Shown: positions 10,801-24,379, counted from the stretch's first letter. The stretch is DNA of 64,000 nt from Rallus limicola (GCA_022605955.1 JAKCOZ010000020.1:10839001-10903000); one strand, 5' to 3'. Numbers and translations: made by a program. Notes: generated from the sequence alone by a model not told the origin.

Positions 10801-13800
10801 CAGTCTCCTGAAGAAGGTACCGGCACTAAAGGATGGAGATTTCACCCTAGCTGAATGGTAAGAACTCAGTCCTTCGACCTCCTTGGGTACCAGCAATCTG
10901 TGCAGCACTGAGGCAATGTCATTCCCACTGGGTGGTTAAGGGTCACAGGACTGATGACCAAGTCGGTCATTTTTAATAGTATAACCACATTTGCTCTGTT
11001 TGAATTTTCTGTTTGAATTATCTTTCAGAATGTAAACAAATCAGCTGACTTAACTGCTTGATCTTACTCTGAATGCACTTACCTCAAAATGGGATTATAA
11101 ACATTTCTGGGAACTGTTTAAAGCCTAGGAAAAAAATCTGTTTATCTGAATTAGTCATAAGGGCCAAGTGAACATCCACAGAGGTAAAATTTAGGTTTTA
11201 TAATGAAAGACTAGTGTGGAGACTGGTTTATGGTGCTGTAATACTGAAATAATTGAACTACAGTGGTGTCAGCATAGTACGAGGGTCTGGATTTTCTGTT
11301 TTGTCAGCACAGGATTCTCTGTGGCATCTTTTTGTAGTCACAACCTACATACTCTTGTGGAGGACTAAGATATTTTTTCCCCCTTGACTTCTCTTGCCGA
11401 TTAGTGGAAGGACAAACTCAGAAAGATTGGGTAGGCTTTCCTTGCTGAGACTTCAGTGGAAGCTGCAGACTAGAGTGAGATATGATGTGCAAGCAACACA
11501 ACCCACAATTTAGTACACGAGGGCATAAACGTGCATTGATGTTGGAGATGGGGCAGAGCAGGTGAGGAACAAGCTGGTTTAACATTGCTGATAGATGATT
11601 ATGGAGGTTTATTGTTTGTTCACTATCCAGCAGTACTCTGCACCACGTAACAGTGCTGTTAAAAGTTTTGATGGGAACTAAGGTGATTAAGTGCCATCTC
11701 TGATGTCAAGGTGAATTAGATGCTCCATCAGAAATCCTGATCTGAATGCTTTTTGTGGAAGCAGCAACTTCAGGAGGGGCAGGATGAGCAGCTTAGGTGA
11801 AAGCATTCTGCATCATAACCCCTGACCTCTTTTCTGTCTCTTGTCAATGTCTGAGCAGCACTGCCATCCTGCTGTATCTGAGTCGAAAGTACAACACTCC
11901 CGACCACTGGTACCCATCAGACATACAAAAACGGGCCCGGGTAGATGAATACCTCTCCTGGCACCATGCTAACATCAGGGCTAATGCTCCTAAGACCATG
12001 TGGATCAAGGTAAGGAGACCAAATATTAAAATGCACCTAAAGTGATGTTTTCCTGGCAGGACACTGAGTGTTTGCACAGCCCCCCTTTGGAGAGAGTTTG
12101 TCATGCTGAAATAACAAACTTAGGCCATTTCTAGCTGAAAGGAGCTGTCAGAGAGGGAGCTGGTCCAAATTATTCAGCATCAGGATCTGGCAAAAGCAGT
12201 GTTGGTCAGTGTGTTTTTCTCCTGGAAGTAGGTCTGGTACAGAAGGTCTCAAAGCCCAGCAGACTTCCATTGCCTGGATTTGTGCAGGAATATGTGACAG
12301 ATTGGGTATTGCCTCCAAGAGCCTCCCCCTCCCTGTGCAGCTGTGCAGAGTTTGCACACAGGCAGAAGTTTTGCTTCTCTGGTGAGCGTGTGCTTTGCCT
12401 CTGGAAGCAGAGAGGCTTGTGTTCTTCATACAAGAAGTCCCTGCCACTCCATCAAGGTGGAAATCCAGAAGGAGCCTTCTGCTTCCAGCACACTTAGGTA
12501 ATTGTCTGAAATGGACTTGGGGAGAGAGAGAATCAGGACACAGAGAGAAGGGCAGAATTTCTTTATTTGGTGGGGTCTGATAAATTTAATTTAGGCAAAA
12601 CTAACAGAATCACCCTGAGGCAGAAAATAATTTCAGATCAGATGATTTTTGCTGGACACCTATTTCCAGCCAGGTCACCAGACAGTTAAAACAACTAACC
12701 TTGGAGGATTCAGGTGCAAATAGAGCCCTGTAAGTACAGCTGTGGTATGGAATTTCAGATGCAATCACAGTTGCCAGTAAACAGGTAAGAACTTCACTCT
12801 TCCTGTGTAGAGTTTGCCTTCGTGCCTAACAAAGCATATCAGGACTCATTTAGTTTTTTGATTTATTGAAGTTTGAATTTTTGGCTAGGGACCACAGAGA
12901 AGCAATTCAAATATGAGTCAGATTCATACAAGATGCAGTTTCTTCCAGTCTCGGCAGGCTGTTACTGCAGTGCTCCAAGGGAAAGAAATCCAACTCCTTG
13001 CTGCTGATTAGATAGCCCAGATACAGAAAAGGTCCTCAGAATACTCTACAATAAGGAAAGGTTTAAAGCCATCAGGTAACAGAAGGCATGTAAACTAGAC
13101 ATGGGAGAAGATAGACTGTCCTGTTATCCAGAAAAGGAAGGAGATGCGGTTTCAAGTGATTATACCCAGAGATCACATCATGTATAATTGGAACCACTTA
13201 GCAAAAGAACTGGCCATGAATTTTCTGATTAAATAGATTCCACATGTATTTGGCAAAAATCCTGGCTTGGATTAAGCAATCCCAACTCAAATAGTTGGAT
13301 ATACTAGCAGTAAGTAGAAATTCAGTCCACTCCCATGAGTGAAAATCTGTATCTTTCATTTTGTTTCTCTAAATAAACAATATCTCTTTAGCTGTGGTAG
13401 CTGGAGGCAGCACCCTTGTGAAATCCTGAGGGCCCTGACTGTGTGTATAGTTCTGTAAGGGTGACACATCTCGTGGAAAGACAACGACCCCCTAGGCCAG
13501 CAAGTCCGTGGAGATAAGGACCATGCTTGTGTGACTGTTCTGGAAAAAATTCTAGTGGTTTAAAGAATGATGCTTGTGAGGCCACGGAAAGGCTGGTGTA
13601 AAAGTGGTGCTTACCCACTCCCAGCCTTGGCTGCTGTCACGCAGAGCAAACCATTTCCTGCCTCTCCAGTGTTGATGCATTCCAGTCCCTCCCACAGCCA
13701 CCACCATGCCACCACCCTGCACGACAGGCAGCTGCCTGCCTCCAATACCCAGTTACTCAACAGGGTGGATAGCTGGGGTGGCTGGCAGGCAGGCAGGCAG

Positions 13801-15775
13801 CCTGCTGACCCTTCTTGGCAGGCTGTTCAAACAGAGGACATGGCAGGGCTGACTGCCATGGCAGAGATTTGTCTTCCCTGGAGCTGTTGCCTGTTTCTCT
13901 TTTGTAACCCACTGAGGTGGAGCAGGAGGATGTAACTGCCAGGCACAAACGGAGCTGAATTGTTGGCTCCGTTGTGCACACTGCTGCCCATCAGCTGGAG
14001 GTTACTGTCATGGCAGACCAGCAGCGTAGGACTGCTGGTGTGCTCTCTGTCCATGGGCTGCTTGGACCGGCAGCAGACCCTGAACTCCAGCTTATCATCC
14101 CCTCCTGCAAAACTGCAGGAGAGGAGACAAGAGCCAGGCTTATACAATTGCTCTGGAAAAAAATTCTAAAGAATGATGCTTGGGAGGCCATGGAAGGCTG
14201 GTGTAGAAGTGGCACTCACCCACTCCCAGCTTTGCTGGCTGCTGTCAGGCAGAGGAAACTGTGTCCTGTATTGGTGTGTTCCTGCTTTGCTGCAGGATCA
14301 CTGATGATCAAGAGTATTGTGGGGTGTAACTTAAATGACCATGAGATGGTGGCCAACTGTACTTTCAAGTCCCTTCTCTCCACAGGTGCTGATTCCCCTG
14401 TTCACAGGGCAGCCACTGCCCTCTGAGAAGCTCCAGGAGGTTATGGAGGGGCTGTCTACTTCCCTGAAGCAGTTTGAGGAGAGGTTCCTGCAGGACAAGG
14501 CTTTCATCATTGGGAGTGAGATATCTCTGGCCGATCTTGTGGCCATTGTGGAGCTGATGCAAGTGAGTGCCAGAGTGTGGTAAGGAGGCCTCAGCACAAG
14601 GGAAAACAGGTGCTGCTGGGCAGGGAGGGGAATGGGTAGAAAGGCTTCACTAGAAGGAGGAGGGAGGGTATATCTCAGCAGAGCTGGCCTAGGGCAGTGA
14701 GAAGAATATGGGAATGGGTTCAGAAAAACATCTAAAAGCTGGCTGAAATGGATCTCCTTTGGTCTCTTCTCTAATGATACTTCTCTGTCCTTTATTGTGA
14801 CTTCATTTTTAACCTCCAGAGAAGGAGGTAATATGTAAAAGTGAGAAGCAATTGCAGACAGATCTGATGAAATAAGAAAATGATACAGGAATGTTTTCAT
14901 CATACAAGAGTATTCTCCTTCAGATAGTACTTGCCCATGCTGTGTCTGGGAGATGTGAGACTGAATCACAGAGGCAATCAAATTAAGTCTGTTACAAACA
15001 GGTTGTTCTCTGCTGGACCATCAGGGCCTTGATCCAGCAGCCCAGAACTGATTCTTTCTCCCAGTTTGGTATCCCAAGGACTGAAAAATAGCAGTTCCTT
15101 CTCTCCAGCATTGTGTTCCAGTGAGTGGCACAGGCAGAAAGTAGAAGGGGCGCAGATTATTGTCACCTAAGCTATCGGTTCAATTAAACACGTGGCGTTT
15201 TGTGCTGGGGTTTTGCTATGTAACACAGCATGCCAGACTGCAGACTGTGCAATTGTCCCTGGAACAAGCAGCCTGGCTCCAATGCTGTAGCTGAAAATCA
15301 CTCATGAGAAGTGATAGTTCACAAAAGCTGCCCTGACACCCAGGAGTTGACTTGTAAACATAGGAGTTGCCCTTTAAAATGTAGGCCAGCTTCTGTGTCC
15401 CCCAGGCAGATACCCCCAACCAGAGGAGATGCCCTCCTTCCTCGTGCTTCTCTGTGAACCACTCTTAATTACTCTGCCTGTACCTGCAGGTACACTTGTG
15501 GTGCCTGTTGTCAGTTGGTGCCAGTGCAGATGTGCCTGCCCAATGCCTCACTGCTGCTCTCTCCCTTTTTGCAGCCTGTTGGAGTTGGTTGCGACATCTT
15601 TGAAGACAGACCTAGGCTGATGGAGTGGCGCAGGAGGGTGGAAGATGCTGTGGGGAAAGAGCTTTTCTTCCAAGCCCATGAGATGATCCTCAATATCAAA
15701 GAACTGAGCAACATTCAAATTGATCCACAGCTGAAGGAGCATCTGGCACCTGTGTTGATGAAGATGTTGAAATGA
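7754..15775 (+). CDS. GSTT1: Glutathione S-transferase theta-1 (complete, 6 coding exons, 261 aa)
   Basis: Cytosolic theta-class GST. Exons: 7754-7865, 7981-8037, 10770-10857, 11859-12009, 14386-14562, 15575-15775 (TGA). Phases join exactly to 261 codons. The N-terminus MGLELYLDLLSQPCRS carries the theta catalytic Ser11. KKVPALKDGDFTLAE is the glutathione-site loop, and the helical domain follows (DEYLSW, LKQFEERFLQDKAFIIG, EISLADLV). Oddities: a 57-nt exon 2 adds 19 residues compared with the usual length of about 240. The conserved His after the ELFKG motif is absent, and the Ser of the usual TLTES motif is Cys (TLAEC). As I remember it, chicken GSTT1 is also 261 aa with the same insertion, so this is probably a fixed bird feature. 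It is a tandem paralog of the GST upstream. Confidence 0.95.
7981..8037 (+). CDS. GSTT1: GSTT1 exon 2 (extra 57-nt symmetric exon)
   Basis: Acceptor ttggcag, donor gtgagc, phase 1 at both ends, so it can be included or skipped without breaking the frame. It codes for the low-complexity stretch DSVLGKKPAAASGADQPRAG (edge codons shared). It lies only 115 bp after exon 1, inside the CpG island. Most theta GSTs have no counterpart. Confidence 0.85.
9340..9585. repeat. Compound AT-rich microsatellite in GSTT1 intron 2
   Basis: About 245 bp made almost wholly of TA steps broken by GTATA, CTATA and GATA variants (tatatagatgtatat and its complement recur). Many stretches are self-complementary on both sides. 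Any apparent reading frame here is low complexity and not coding. Confidence 0.9.
10770..10857 (+). CDS. GSTT1: GSTT1 exon 3 (glutathione-site loop)
   Basis: Acceptor gttcttag, donor gtaaga, 88 nt, phase 1 to phase 2. It encodes SLLKKVPALKDGDFTLAE plus a split Cys codon. As I recall, its length equals that of mammalian GSTT1 exon 2, so it is the ancestral second exon. Confidence 0.93.
10858..11858 (+). other. GSTT1: GSTT1 intron 3
   Basis: A 1-kb intron with canonical ends. I see no repeat, RNA gene or further exon in it. Confidence 0.7.
11859..12009 (+). CDS. GSTT1: GSTT1 exon 4
   Basis: Acceptor gagcag, donor gtaagg, 151 nt. It encodes TAILLYLSRKYNTPDHWYPS through DEYLSWHHANIR to WIK, ending on a codon boundary. 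Confidence 0.95.
13511..13680. repeat. Direct repeat copy A in GSTT1 intron 4
   Basis: About 165 bp here match 14121-14285. Shared landmarks in order: ggaaaaaattct, aaagaatgatgcttg, gaggcca, ggctggtgta, acccactcccagc, and gctgctgtca. Copies differ by point changes and small gaps and are about 610 bp apart. Confidence 0.85.
13783..13800. repeat. Short (GGCA)n run
   Basis: About four GGCA units lie between the two direct repeat copies of intron 4. Confidence 0.7.
14121..14285. repeat. Direct repeat copy B in GSTT1 intron 4
   Basis: Second copy of the 13511-13680 segment. It ends about 100 bp before the exon 5 acceptor. The sequence between the copies is not itself duplicated, so this is a dispersed or eroded duplication, not a clean tandem. 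Confidence 0.85.
14386..14562 (+). CDS. GSTT1: GSTT1 exon 5
   Basis: Acceptor tccacag, donor gtgagt, 59 complete codons. It encodes VLIPLFTGQPLPSEKLQEV through the FEERFLQDKAFIIG and SLADLVAIVELMQ motifs of the helical domain. Confidence 0.95.
15575..15775 (+). CDS. GSTT1: GSTT1 exon 6 (last coding exon)
   Basis: Acceptor tttttgcag, 66 codons plus TGA at 15773-15775. It encodes PVGVGCDIFEDRPRLMEWRR and ends in LAPVLMKMLK. Confidence 0.95.
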   Translation, partial: PVGVGCDIFEDRPRLMEWRRRVEDAVGKELFFQAHEMILNIKELSNIQIDPQLKEHLAPVLMKMLK

Positions 15776-15963
15776 ATTAACCTATCTTACTCTTTTTCCT
15801 GCCTTTTTTGTTTTTTTTTTTTTTAAACTTCTCTGACCTCCAGTTCTACATGTGACTGGAAAGAGCACAGTAATTCTAATAGAAATTGCAGAGTGTTTCC
15901 CTCCCCCCAGGCCTTTCCTGTATCTTTGGGGATGGAAGCTGGGGAAGGTTCAAGACCTGAAAC

Positions 15964-15969
15964 ATTAAA
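15964..15969 (+). terminator. GSTT1: Likely GSTT1 poly(A) signal ATTAAA
   Basis: ATTAAA lies 189 nt after the stop codon. A strongly GT-rich stretch (gtgtgtctgggttttgtttt) begins about 40 nt later, as expected for a downstream element. It implies a 3' UTR of roughly 210 nt. Confidence 0.6.
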
Positions 15970-17854
15970 TTTATACAGAAGGCTGAGGCCTTACAGGTCA
16001 CTTAACATGTGTGTCTGGGTTTTGTTTTGGTGTCAGTCTTCTCAGAGATGATAGAGGCACAAATGGTGTTTCCTGACAACATCTGAGCCAGCCTGCAAAC
16101 AGAACATTAGAGAACTGTATAGGATGAACATTGCTTTCATGTTTTTAACGTTTGCAGCTCCTTCCCAAGTGACAGGCACTGCAAAGCGTGCCTGATCCTC
16201 ACCTTCCCAGCATGTGTCTGCGCAGACAGGTACAGCACAAAACTCCAGGCAGTGACAAAAGTGAAGAAAGACATTGAATTCTTTTCTTTTTTAGAAGTTT
16301 CTTTTTTGCTGAAGCATCTTGTGGAGCTGTAGAGGCACGTTCCACACTTCTCCTGTTTGCCTCTAGGTTTCTGTGAGAACTTTTCTTAATTTTCATCTAC
16401 AGCCATGAATCTTTGTAATTCTCAGTTTGATTACTACTCTTAATTTCTGAAGGCCTGGGTTTCCCTGGCACTCGGTCTGCCAGTACACAGGCAGCAGGGG
16501 TGGTTCTTGGGCATCCCTGCAGTACAGACCAAACAACTTCAAAAAGCTGAAGGTGGCCACAGCCTTCAAGTAACTGCCTGCCAGGAGCACTCTGTTGATG
16601 CTCTGAAGGGAATACACTGAAATAATGCATTCACAGTGATTTCTTGAGATATGACAGCAATCAAATTGGGCTTTTTCTGTGGAAATACCATAACAGCAAC
16701 CCACAGTTCTCCTAGAAGAACGCAGAGTGGGGAGTAAATCTAGACAGGCTCTTCTGAGACTGTTTTGGCTGGAAGTGCACCAAGTAAGTTACCCTGTGCA
16801 GCTGAAGTGGTAAGAGATTTTGTGGCATTGAGCAACATATGTATCATAATGAAAGGGCAGAGAGTTATTTTGAAGCTTTTGGGCTCTTTTTTTTCTTGGC
16901 TGTGTTTATTTCTGGTTAGCTGTAACAAAACCCTTTTGTTCTGCAGCACAATTTATGGGGTAAAACTGAGAGAATTCAACCATTTCTAGTTTCTTCAGTT
17001 GAAAAAAGCAAATTGTAAAGGATATGGGAACTGATGGAATACAAATGTCTGCATATTTCCATTTCAGAGCAGTTGTTGTCCATGAACCTTACCCTGAAAT
17101 CCATGCCCAAGAACTCTTCCAGTAAGGAATAAGACAAAAATAGTAAATATTTGAGGAAATTGTTTCTCTCACTAATCAAATAGCTTCTTTTCTTGCTGCT
17201 ACAACCATGTCTTGGCTACTGATGTTTCTGCTGGTAAGTTCTATAAATCCTGATGTGTTCTGATGATGTTTTTCACTAAGGTTTCAGTTCTAGATACTAC
17301 TGATTTAGTCCAGAGACTAGGGAGATCTTGAAATGTCCTGTCCGGAAAGAGAACTCCATTATATACTTCAACTTGCATTAGCAGGAAATTTTGTTTGGTG
17401 ATTACGTTCACAGGAGACCTGGCTGAAGGCCTGCTGTGTTCATGAACAAAAATATTAGAAGCAGGCACACTTTTATCCCCACCCTTCCTTCCTTTTCTTC
17501 CCAAGCATTAGCTGATTAAGATATTTTTATTGGTGTTTTATTCACAAAATATCATCTACAACTGAGTTAAATTTTAAATGGGGAAGTAATTGTTGTTTTT
17601 TTTTTATAATGCTGGGAGTGGAATTGCTAAGGATGAAGGCACACCCAAGTGTCTGCGGGAGGGGAAAAAGCTACTGTGATTTGCCAAAGGCTGAGCATGT
17701 TGGAGACTACTGTCCTCTCTTTGTCTTATGCTCATCCCCCTAGAACCATTCTAATCACCTCGGCAAGACAAACAATACAACAAATGTCTTTAGTTGAATG
17801 AAAACTCTGGGAGGCCGTGAATAATCTGCCATTCAGGCACTGAACCATCAAGAG

Positions 17855-17880
17855 CGAAGGACAACCCGAAGGACAACCCG
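17855..17880. repeat. 12-bp perfect tandem duplication
   Basis: cgaaggacaacc occurs twice in a row, followed by the first two bases of a third unit. Confidence 0.9.
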
Positions 17881-17967
17881 TATCATCAACAATGTTTGTG
17901 ACAGCCCTGTGTCCTGTTGTAATTGCTGACATCCGATACTTGAATCTTCTCTTTTCCTTTTTGGAGG

Positions 17968-18050
17968 CCTTTTAACTTCTTGTAGTGCTGGTTGTTCTGA
18001 GAAATCACTGCTTTTCCACTCTCACCCTCCGAGGTGTGTGGGTGTCTGAT
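17968..18050. repeat. Dispersed direct repeat, copy 1
   Basis: Shares about 79 aligned positions with 18896-18974 (tttaacttcttgtagtgctg, then gagaaatcactgcttttcca, ending gtgtgggtgtctgat). There is one base change and a short indel in the shared body. Confidence 0.88.
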
Positions 18051-18895
18051 TCCCTGGTTTCATGTCACGTGGGGATTTTTGGCCTTGGGAGAGATTTTTA
18101 GTATTTGAAGGTATGAGAGAAATAGAAAAATGGATCCTGAATGGCATCTTCCTGGAGGCAGTGGCTCTCACCATCAGGCTGTGGTGGGCTTGCACCCAAG
18201 ATTTGCAAGGTGGCTGAATGCCCCCACTTTTCTTCGCTTCGGTGACAAATCTATTTACAAGATTTTCTCTTTCCATAAATGTACCCTGGAATCTAAGAGT
18301 TTCCTTGGGTTAATTCCTCTGCTGCTTTCCTGGATTTGAAGGGAGCATCTGTATTACTGCTTCCCAACACCCAGCAGCCACCCCTGCCAGCTTCCCATGC
18401 CACGTCCCCTCTCCGGTTGGGTCTCTTCACAATGCATCTCTTAGAAATCTGTTCCCAGCCTTTCAGCTCTCTGGTTTGTATACACCACTCTTTGTGCCAC
18501 TATTGTCTTCATTAACAGCAGAGGAGGCCAAGCAATTCCCCCAGCACGAAAATGAGCAAGTCCAACTTTATTCATTAGGTTCATCTAGAGCTGTAGGAAA
18601 CCAAAAAGCCACGTTATACATTGCCAATATTTGCAACAGTGCTGTGCCTTAAACAAAGTGACCTTTTAACCTAGCTGGTTCCTAACCTTTTTTTCTGTCA
18701 ATAAGTACATACAACCCTCCATGGATGGTAGCTCAACAGCTGAGAAACCTCTGATCTCTAGATTAAAGTCTCTGAGACCCAGCCTGCTGTGGGCACTTTT
18801 ATCAATTTTGGAGCTCAAAGTCCTGATTGCAGAAGCTTGTTTGGTAATTATATATTTTGGATGAAACAACATACCTCTCCACTTGCCTTTAACTT

Positions 18896-18974
18896 CTTGT
18901 AGTGCTGGTTGTTCTGAGAAATCACTGCTTTTCCACTCTGACCCTCCCTGCACTGAGGGGTGTGGGTGTCTGAT
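18896..18974. repeat. Dispersed direct repeat, copy 2
   Basis: Second copy of 17968-18050, 928 bp away in the same orientation. Flanks outside the repeat do not match. It could be a segmental duplication or two copies of an unrecognised element. Confidence 0.88.
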
Positions 18975-19224
18975 GCAGTGACCAGGAGTGACTTCCCACC
19001 AGCAGTAAGGACCATCATAATGTTCACCTTGCTCTTCTGTCAGTGAGATCTGATTTTTTGCTCTCTCAGCTCTAACACGTCTCCCAGCAATGCACGCCCT
19101 GAAAAGCAGGAGGCCGGAGAGCTAGCTGATGGGCTTGGGGTAGCACAGAGGAAGGGCAAAGTGTTGCCTGGGGCTGGCACAGGGCAAGGGGCGGCTGGAA
19201 GGGCAAAAGGCTCATTGTGCTCAT

Positions 19225-21056
<1,832 letters not shown>

Positions 21057-24000
21057 TCCCTTGAGCGGCCAGCTGGAACAAAGCAATGACAAAGACAACC
21101 CAGAGATGACCAGCTCCATCTACTTGTTTCCTCTTATGATCAAATCTGCGTAGGTCTGCACCTTCACCTGTATGATTCACTTCTGCCTTTGCACCCTGTG
21201 CACACAAAGCTCCAAGAGTGGGGCAATCAGCTGTACTGACTTTACTAAAATAGTTCAAAGTCTTTGTCTCAAGCCTGTCTCATAGCCCAGAGGCTCTCCT
21301 GGAACAGTCTGGTGATTATCTAGAAAAAGCTCTCTCCTAGCAGGAAAATGTTTAATTCCAGTACGCATTTGGCTTTATTGAGGACCAGAATGGTTCTCGG
21401 TTTCATCCAGGTTTCCTCATACTTTGCAAGATAAAAGGATCCTTCTTTTTGTTTCTCTGTGGCAGCAGAAGGGTCCCAGGTTGGCTAAGACCTGGGAGTG
21501 AAATTCTTCTCAGGTTGCCGGAAAGCCATTTCTAGAAAGAGAGGTGATTGTTGTGAGGGGAGTTAATGCATTTATATCATTGTTTATTTAAGGCTTATGT
21601 CACATCTTGTGCTCTGTGTTCTACCATTGCTGGCCCCAGTGGCCTGTCCCAAAAAGTGTCTTTTGTCTGCAAGATTTTTATGGCGGAATGTTTCTGTGCT
21701 GGTTGCAGCACGTAGAGGAGAGATTGACTTGTGAAGAACTGCACTGTGTCACAGGAAACTCTTTTGAAGGTTCTGCTGCTGCTGGCTTTAATACCTGTCA
21801 TTCACCCAGCTGTTCAAAATGATTTTCTTCACCCCATTGCTACACAGAGTTTTGGAGGGGTAGAGCATCTCACTGGGTTCTGTGGATCGGGTTTTCAGCT
21901 TACTGTCCCTGTGGGGAAGTGTTCTGGGTTTTTTAGGCTCCATTTGGTCCCTCACGTTATAACTGGAATACAGATGGCATTTTATCAGAACAAAAGCAGG
22001 GTAGATTTAATGTCTAATGTTATCTCTGTCTTCACTGTTAATTAAAGCCTTTATCAGTTTCCTTTCCATGTTGTGACTTGGTCAGGTCCCAGGGGATGCT
22101 CACAGGAACTGAGAGCAGGGCCTTGGGACAAGGAGGTCCTTGGCAATGCAAGGCTGAAGGGTGCTTCTGCACTCTTTTGTCATTCTGATTGGACTTCTGT
22201 TTATGGTTTGAGGTCTCTGTTGAAAATAGTCCTCCTCATTACCACTTGGTAATTACCATTTGGTAATGAGAAGGACATAAACATCATCTGTGTTTGCAGA
22301 ATCCATCAGGGCTATGAGACCAAGCACAAATTTGTGCATCAGGCTAGGGGAGCTACACCTTACCTGGCTAATAAATCATCTCTTGTGCTTCTTTTGCCAT
22401 GTGTCAGTGTGTTGGGAGTTTTTATATCTCTGTGCTTGGAGACAGGTACCATGGCAGCCCAGGTCTCTGTGCTGTCTCAGGAAAGTCTTTCCAGCTAAGA
22501 GGCTTTAAAACTGAGGTAATGAACAGGTAGGTGAGCCGAGTCTGAGATGCATGTGTAACTCGGGAACTCTGTTGCAGGGAAGAGAGTGGCCAGCCCATGT
22601 TTTGCAAAGGCCTTGACCAACTTGAGGTGAATACTCTTGAAATACAGAAAATAACATCAGAAAAAAAAGTCTGATCTGCAAACACACCATTTCCTGGAGG
22701 TCCTCCTACCCCTTCAAGCACAAACACTTACAAAGCCTTTTCTTTCTCTAGAGAAACCCTGCTCTGCACTGTGCCCTAGCTCTCCTTTTTGGGGTGGTGT
22801 TGGCCACTGCTAGGCACTGCAGCAAGCTCTGTGCCTTCTCTTGCCCCCCACTGCTCTCTCTGTCAGCATTTGCCTGGGAGCAACTTTCACAGCATTGCAG
22901 ATGTGAGCAGGAAGATTAGGAAAGAGAGTTGGGAAAACTTGGGGATGAGTATGCTGTGCAAGGATGTCTGAACAAAATGGGTCCTCAGTGTGGCTCTCCC
23001 ACCCATTTCCACGTGTCTGCATTGTGGTGTCATCTTACAGAACATCCTAGAATAATGCAAAATCACAGCAGTCCAGGGTGAAGAACCATCCTAAGAATTT
23101 CATGGTTCATAGACTTGGAGGGTTTTTTAATAAAAGCAGTTAAGATATTAATCAAAGCATCATTTGGTTAGAAATTGTTTGTGCCTTGGTCTGACCCAAT
23201 TGATACGGTTTTGGTGGAGTCTGTCAACACAGAATGAGATTGTGAGACTCCTATGAGCTTGCAGCCGGCAGTTTTCTTTCAGCTGGTGCTTGAATATACT
23301 TTTTATGTTCATGCTGATCTGAAGAGATGGCCTATTTTTCCTTCACTGAGCTAATGCTAGCATAGATTTATGTGATAATACATCAAGGCTCAAGAAGGAT
23401 ACCTTGCAAAGGGGTTACGCAAGTGCCTGAAGCCCCACCCTATACAGCACGCACACAGGATCAGAAAACATTTTCTCACATCTCTTTTTGCTTATGTTTC
23501 CTAGTTGGACAAAATCAGATACACCATCCTTACCTAGAGCTATGATGTTTCAATACCCCTTTCACTGGAATGCTACATGCGGATTGTCCTTGCATGGGAT
23601 GGGGACTGCCTAGCATCTGGATTTAGTATCTCCTAAGTTCAGTAGATCTTTTTACCACTGTACTGATTCTGTACCTTCCCAGGCTTAACCTCCTAATGTT
23701 GACTAATATTTCTGCTCCCAGAAGTGCCTTCTCACAGTCTGTTTGAGGACTCTCTGTTGGCATGTTTGCAAATTCAGAGGTAACGACCAGATCTGAAGCA
23801 CTGTGTAACCAGTTTCTACCTTCAAACCTTTGAAGTGAGTACACTGCATATTTACCTAAGAGGACTAGTGAGGCCCTAAGCGTGCCAACGGGCAGTCTAC
23901 TGACAGAAAAGTATTACAGAATCATGATAGCTATGGGAAGTTACTCTCGAATCACAACAGTGATGCTGTTGTTCATGGCAACCCTGTTCTTAGCTTGTTG

Positions 24001-24330
24001 TCACAGAAAGATGAGCATTTTCTCCCAGAAACGAGACCCCATAGTTCATACATTTGGGATGAGGAGGTCTATGCCTTTCAGTGCTAAATGCCTATTTGCT
24101 GGAATGCTTGAACAGAAGCTTGACTTCATCAGTGTGATGCGACCCGCTGCAGCAAAGGGTGGCTTTAAATGCAGTTACATCTCACAGATGGAGCAAGGCC
24201 CAAGCATGCTCTGTGGGCTGTGTCTGCTCAGAGCCTTCCCGCCACGGTGCCTGCACCAGGAGGGCTTGTGTGGGGCTGCAGGTGGCACGCTTCAAGACTC
24301 GCACCGTGTATTTTTAAATAAAATGACTTC
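21057..24330. other. Intergenic region between DDT and CABIN1
   Basis: It starts with the DDT 3' UTR. Candidate poly(A) hexamers are ATTAAA at 22041 and AATAAA at 22370, but neither is close to the stop codon. I see no further gene. A 36-bp palindrome lies at 22235. Confidence 0.6.
22235..22270. repeat. 36-bp near-perfect palindrome
   Basis: The outer ten bases ctcattacca pair exactly with tggtaatgag, and the centre ggtaattacc is self-complementary. Only two pairs in each half-site fail to match. Confidence 0.85.
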
Positions 24331-24379
24331 CCGGGGGAGCTGTGGCAGTTCCTCTTCAGCTGGGGCCGCCGCCTCTCGT

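Larger units (their letters stand above)
15990..19224. other. Intergenic region between GSTT1 and DDT
   Basis: About 3.2 kb with no convincing exon or RNA gene. It holds a 12-bp tandem duplication near 17855 and two copies of a segment of about 80 bp (17968 and 18896). Confidence 0.6.

Noticed and set aside
17968..18974. Paired 80-bp repeats as LTRs of a small retroelement
   Set aside because: The repeats are far shorter than typical LTRs, and no primer-binding site, polypurine tract or gag/pol sequence was seen between them.
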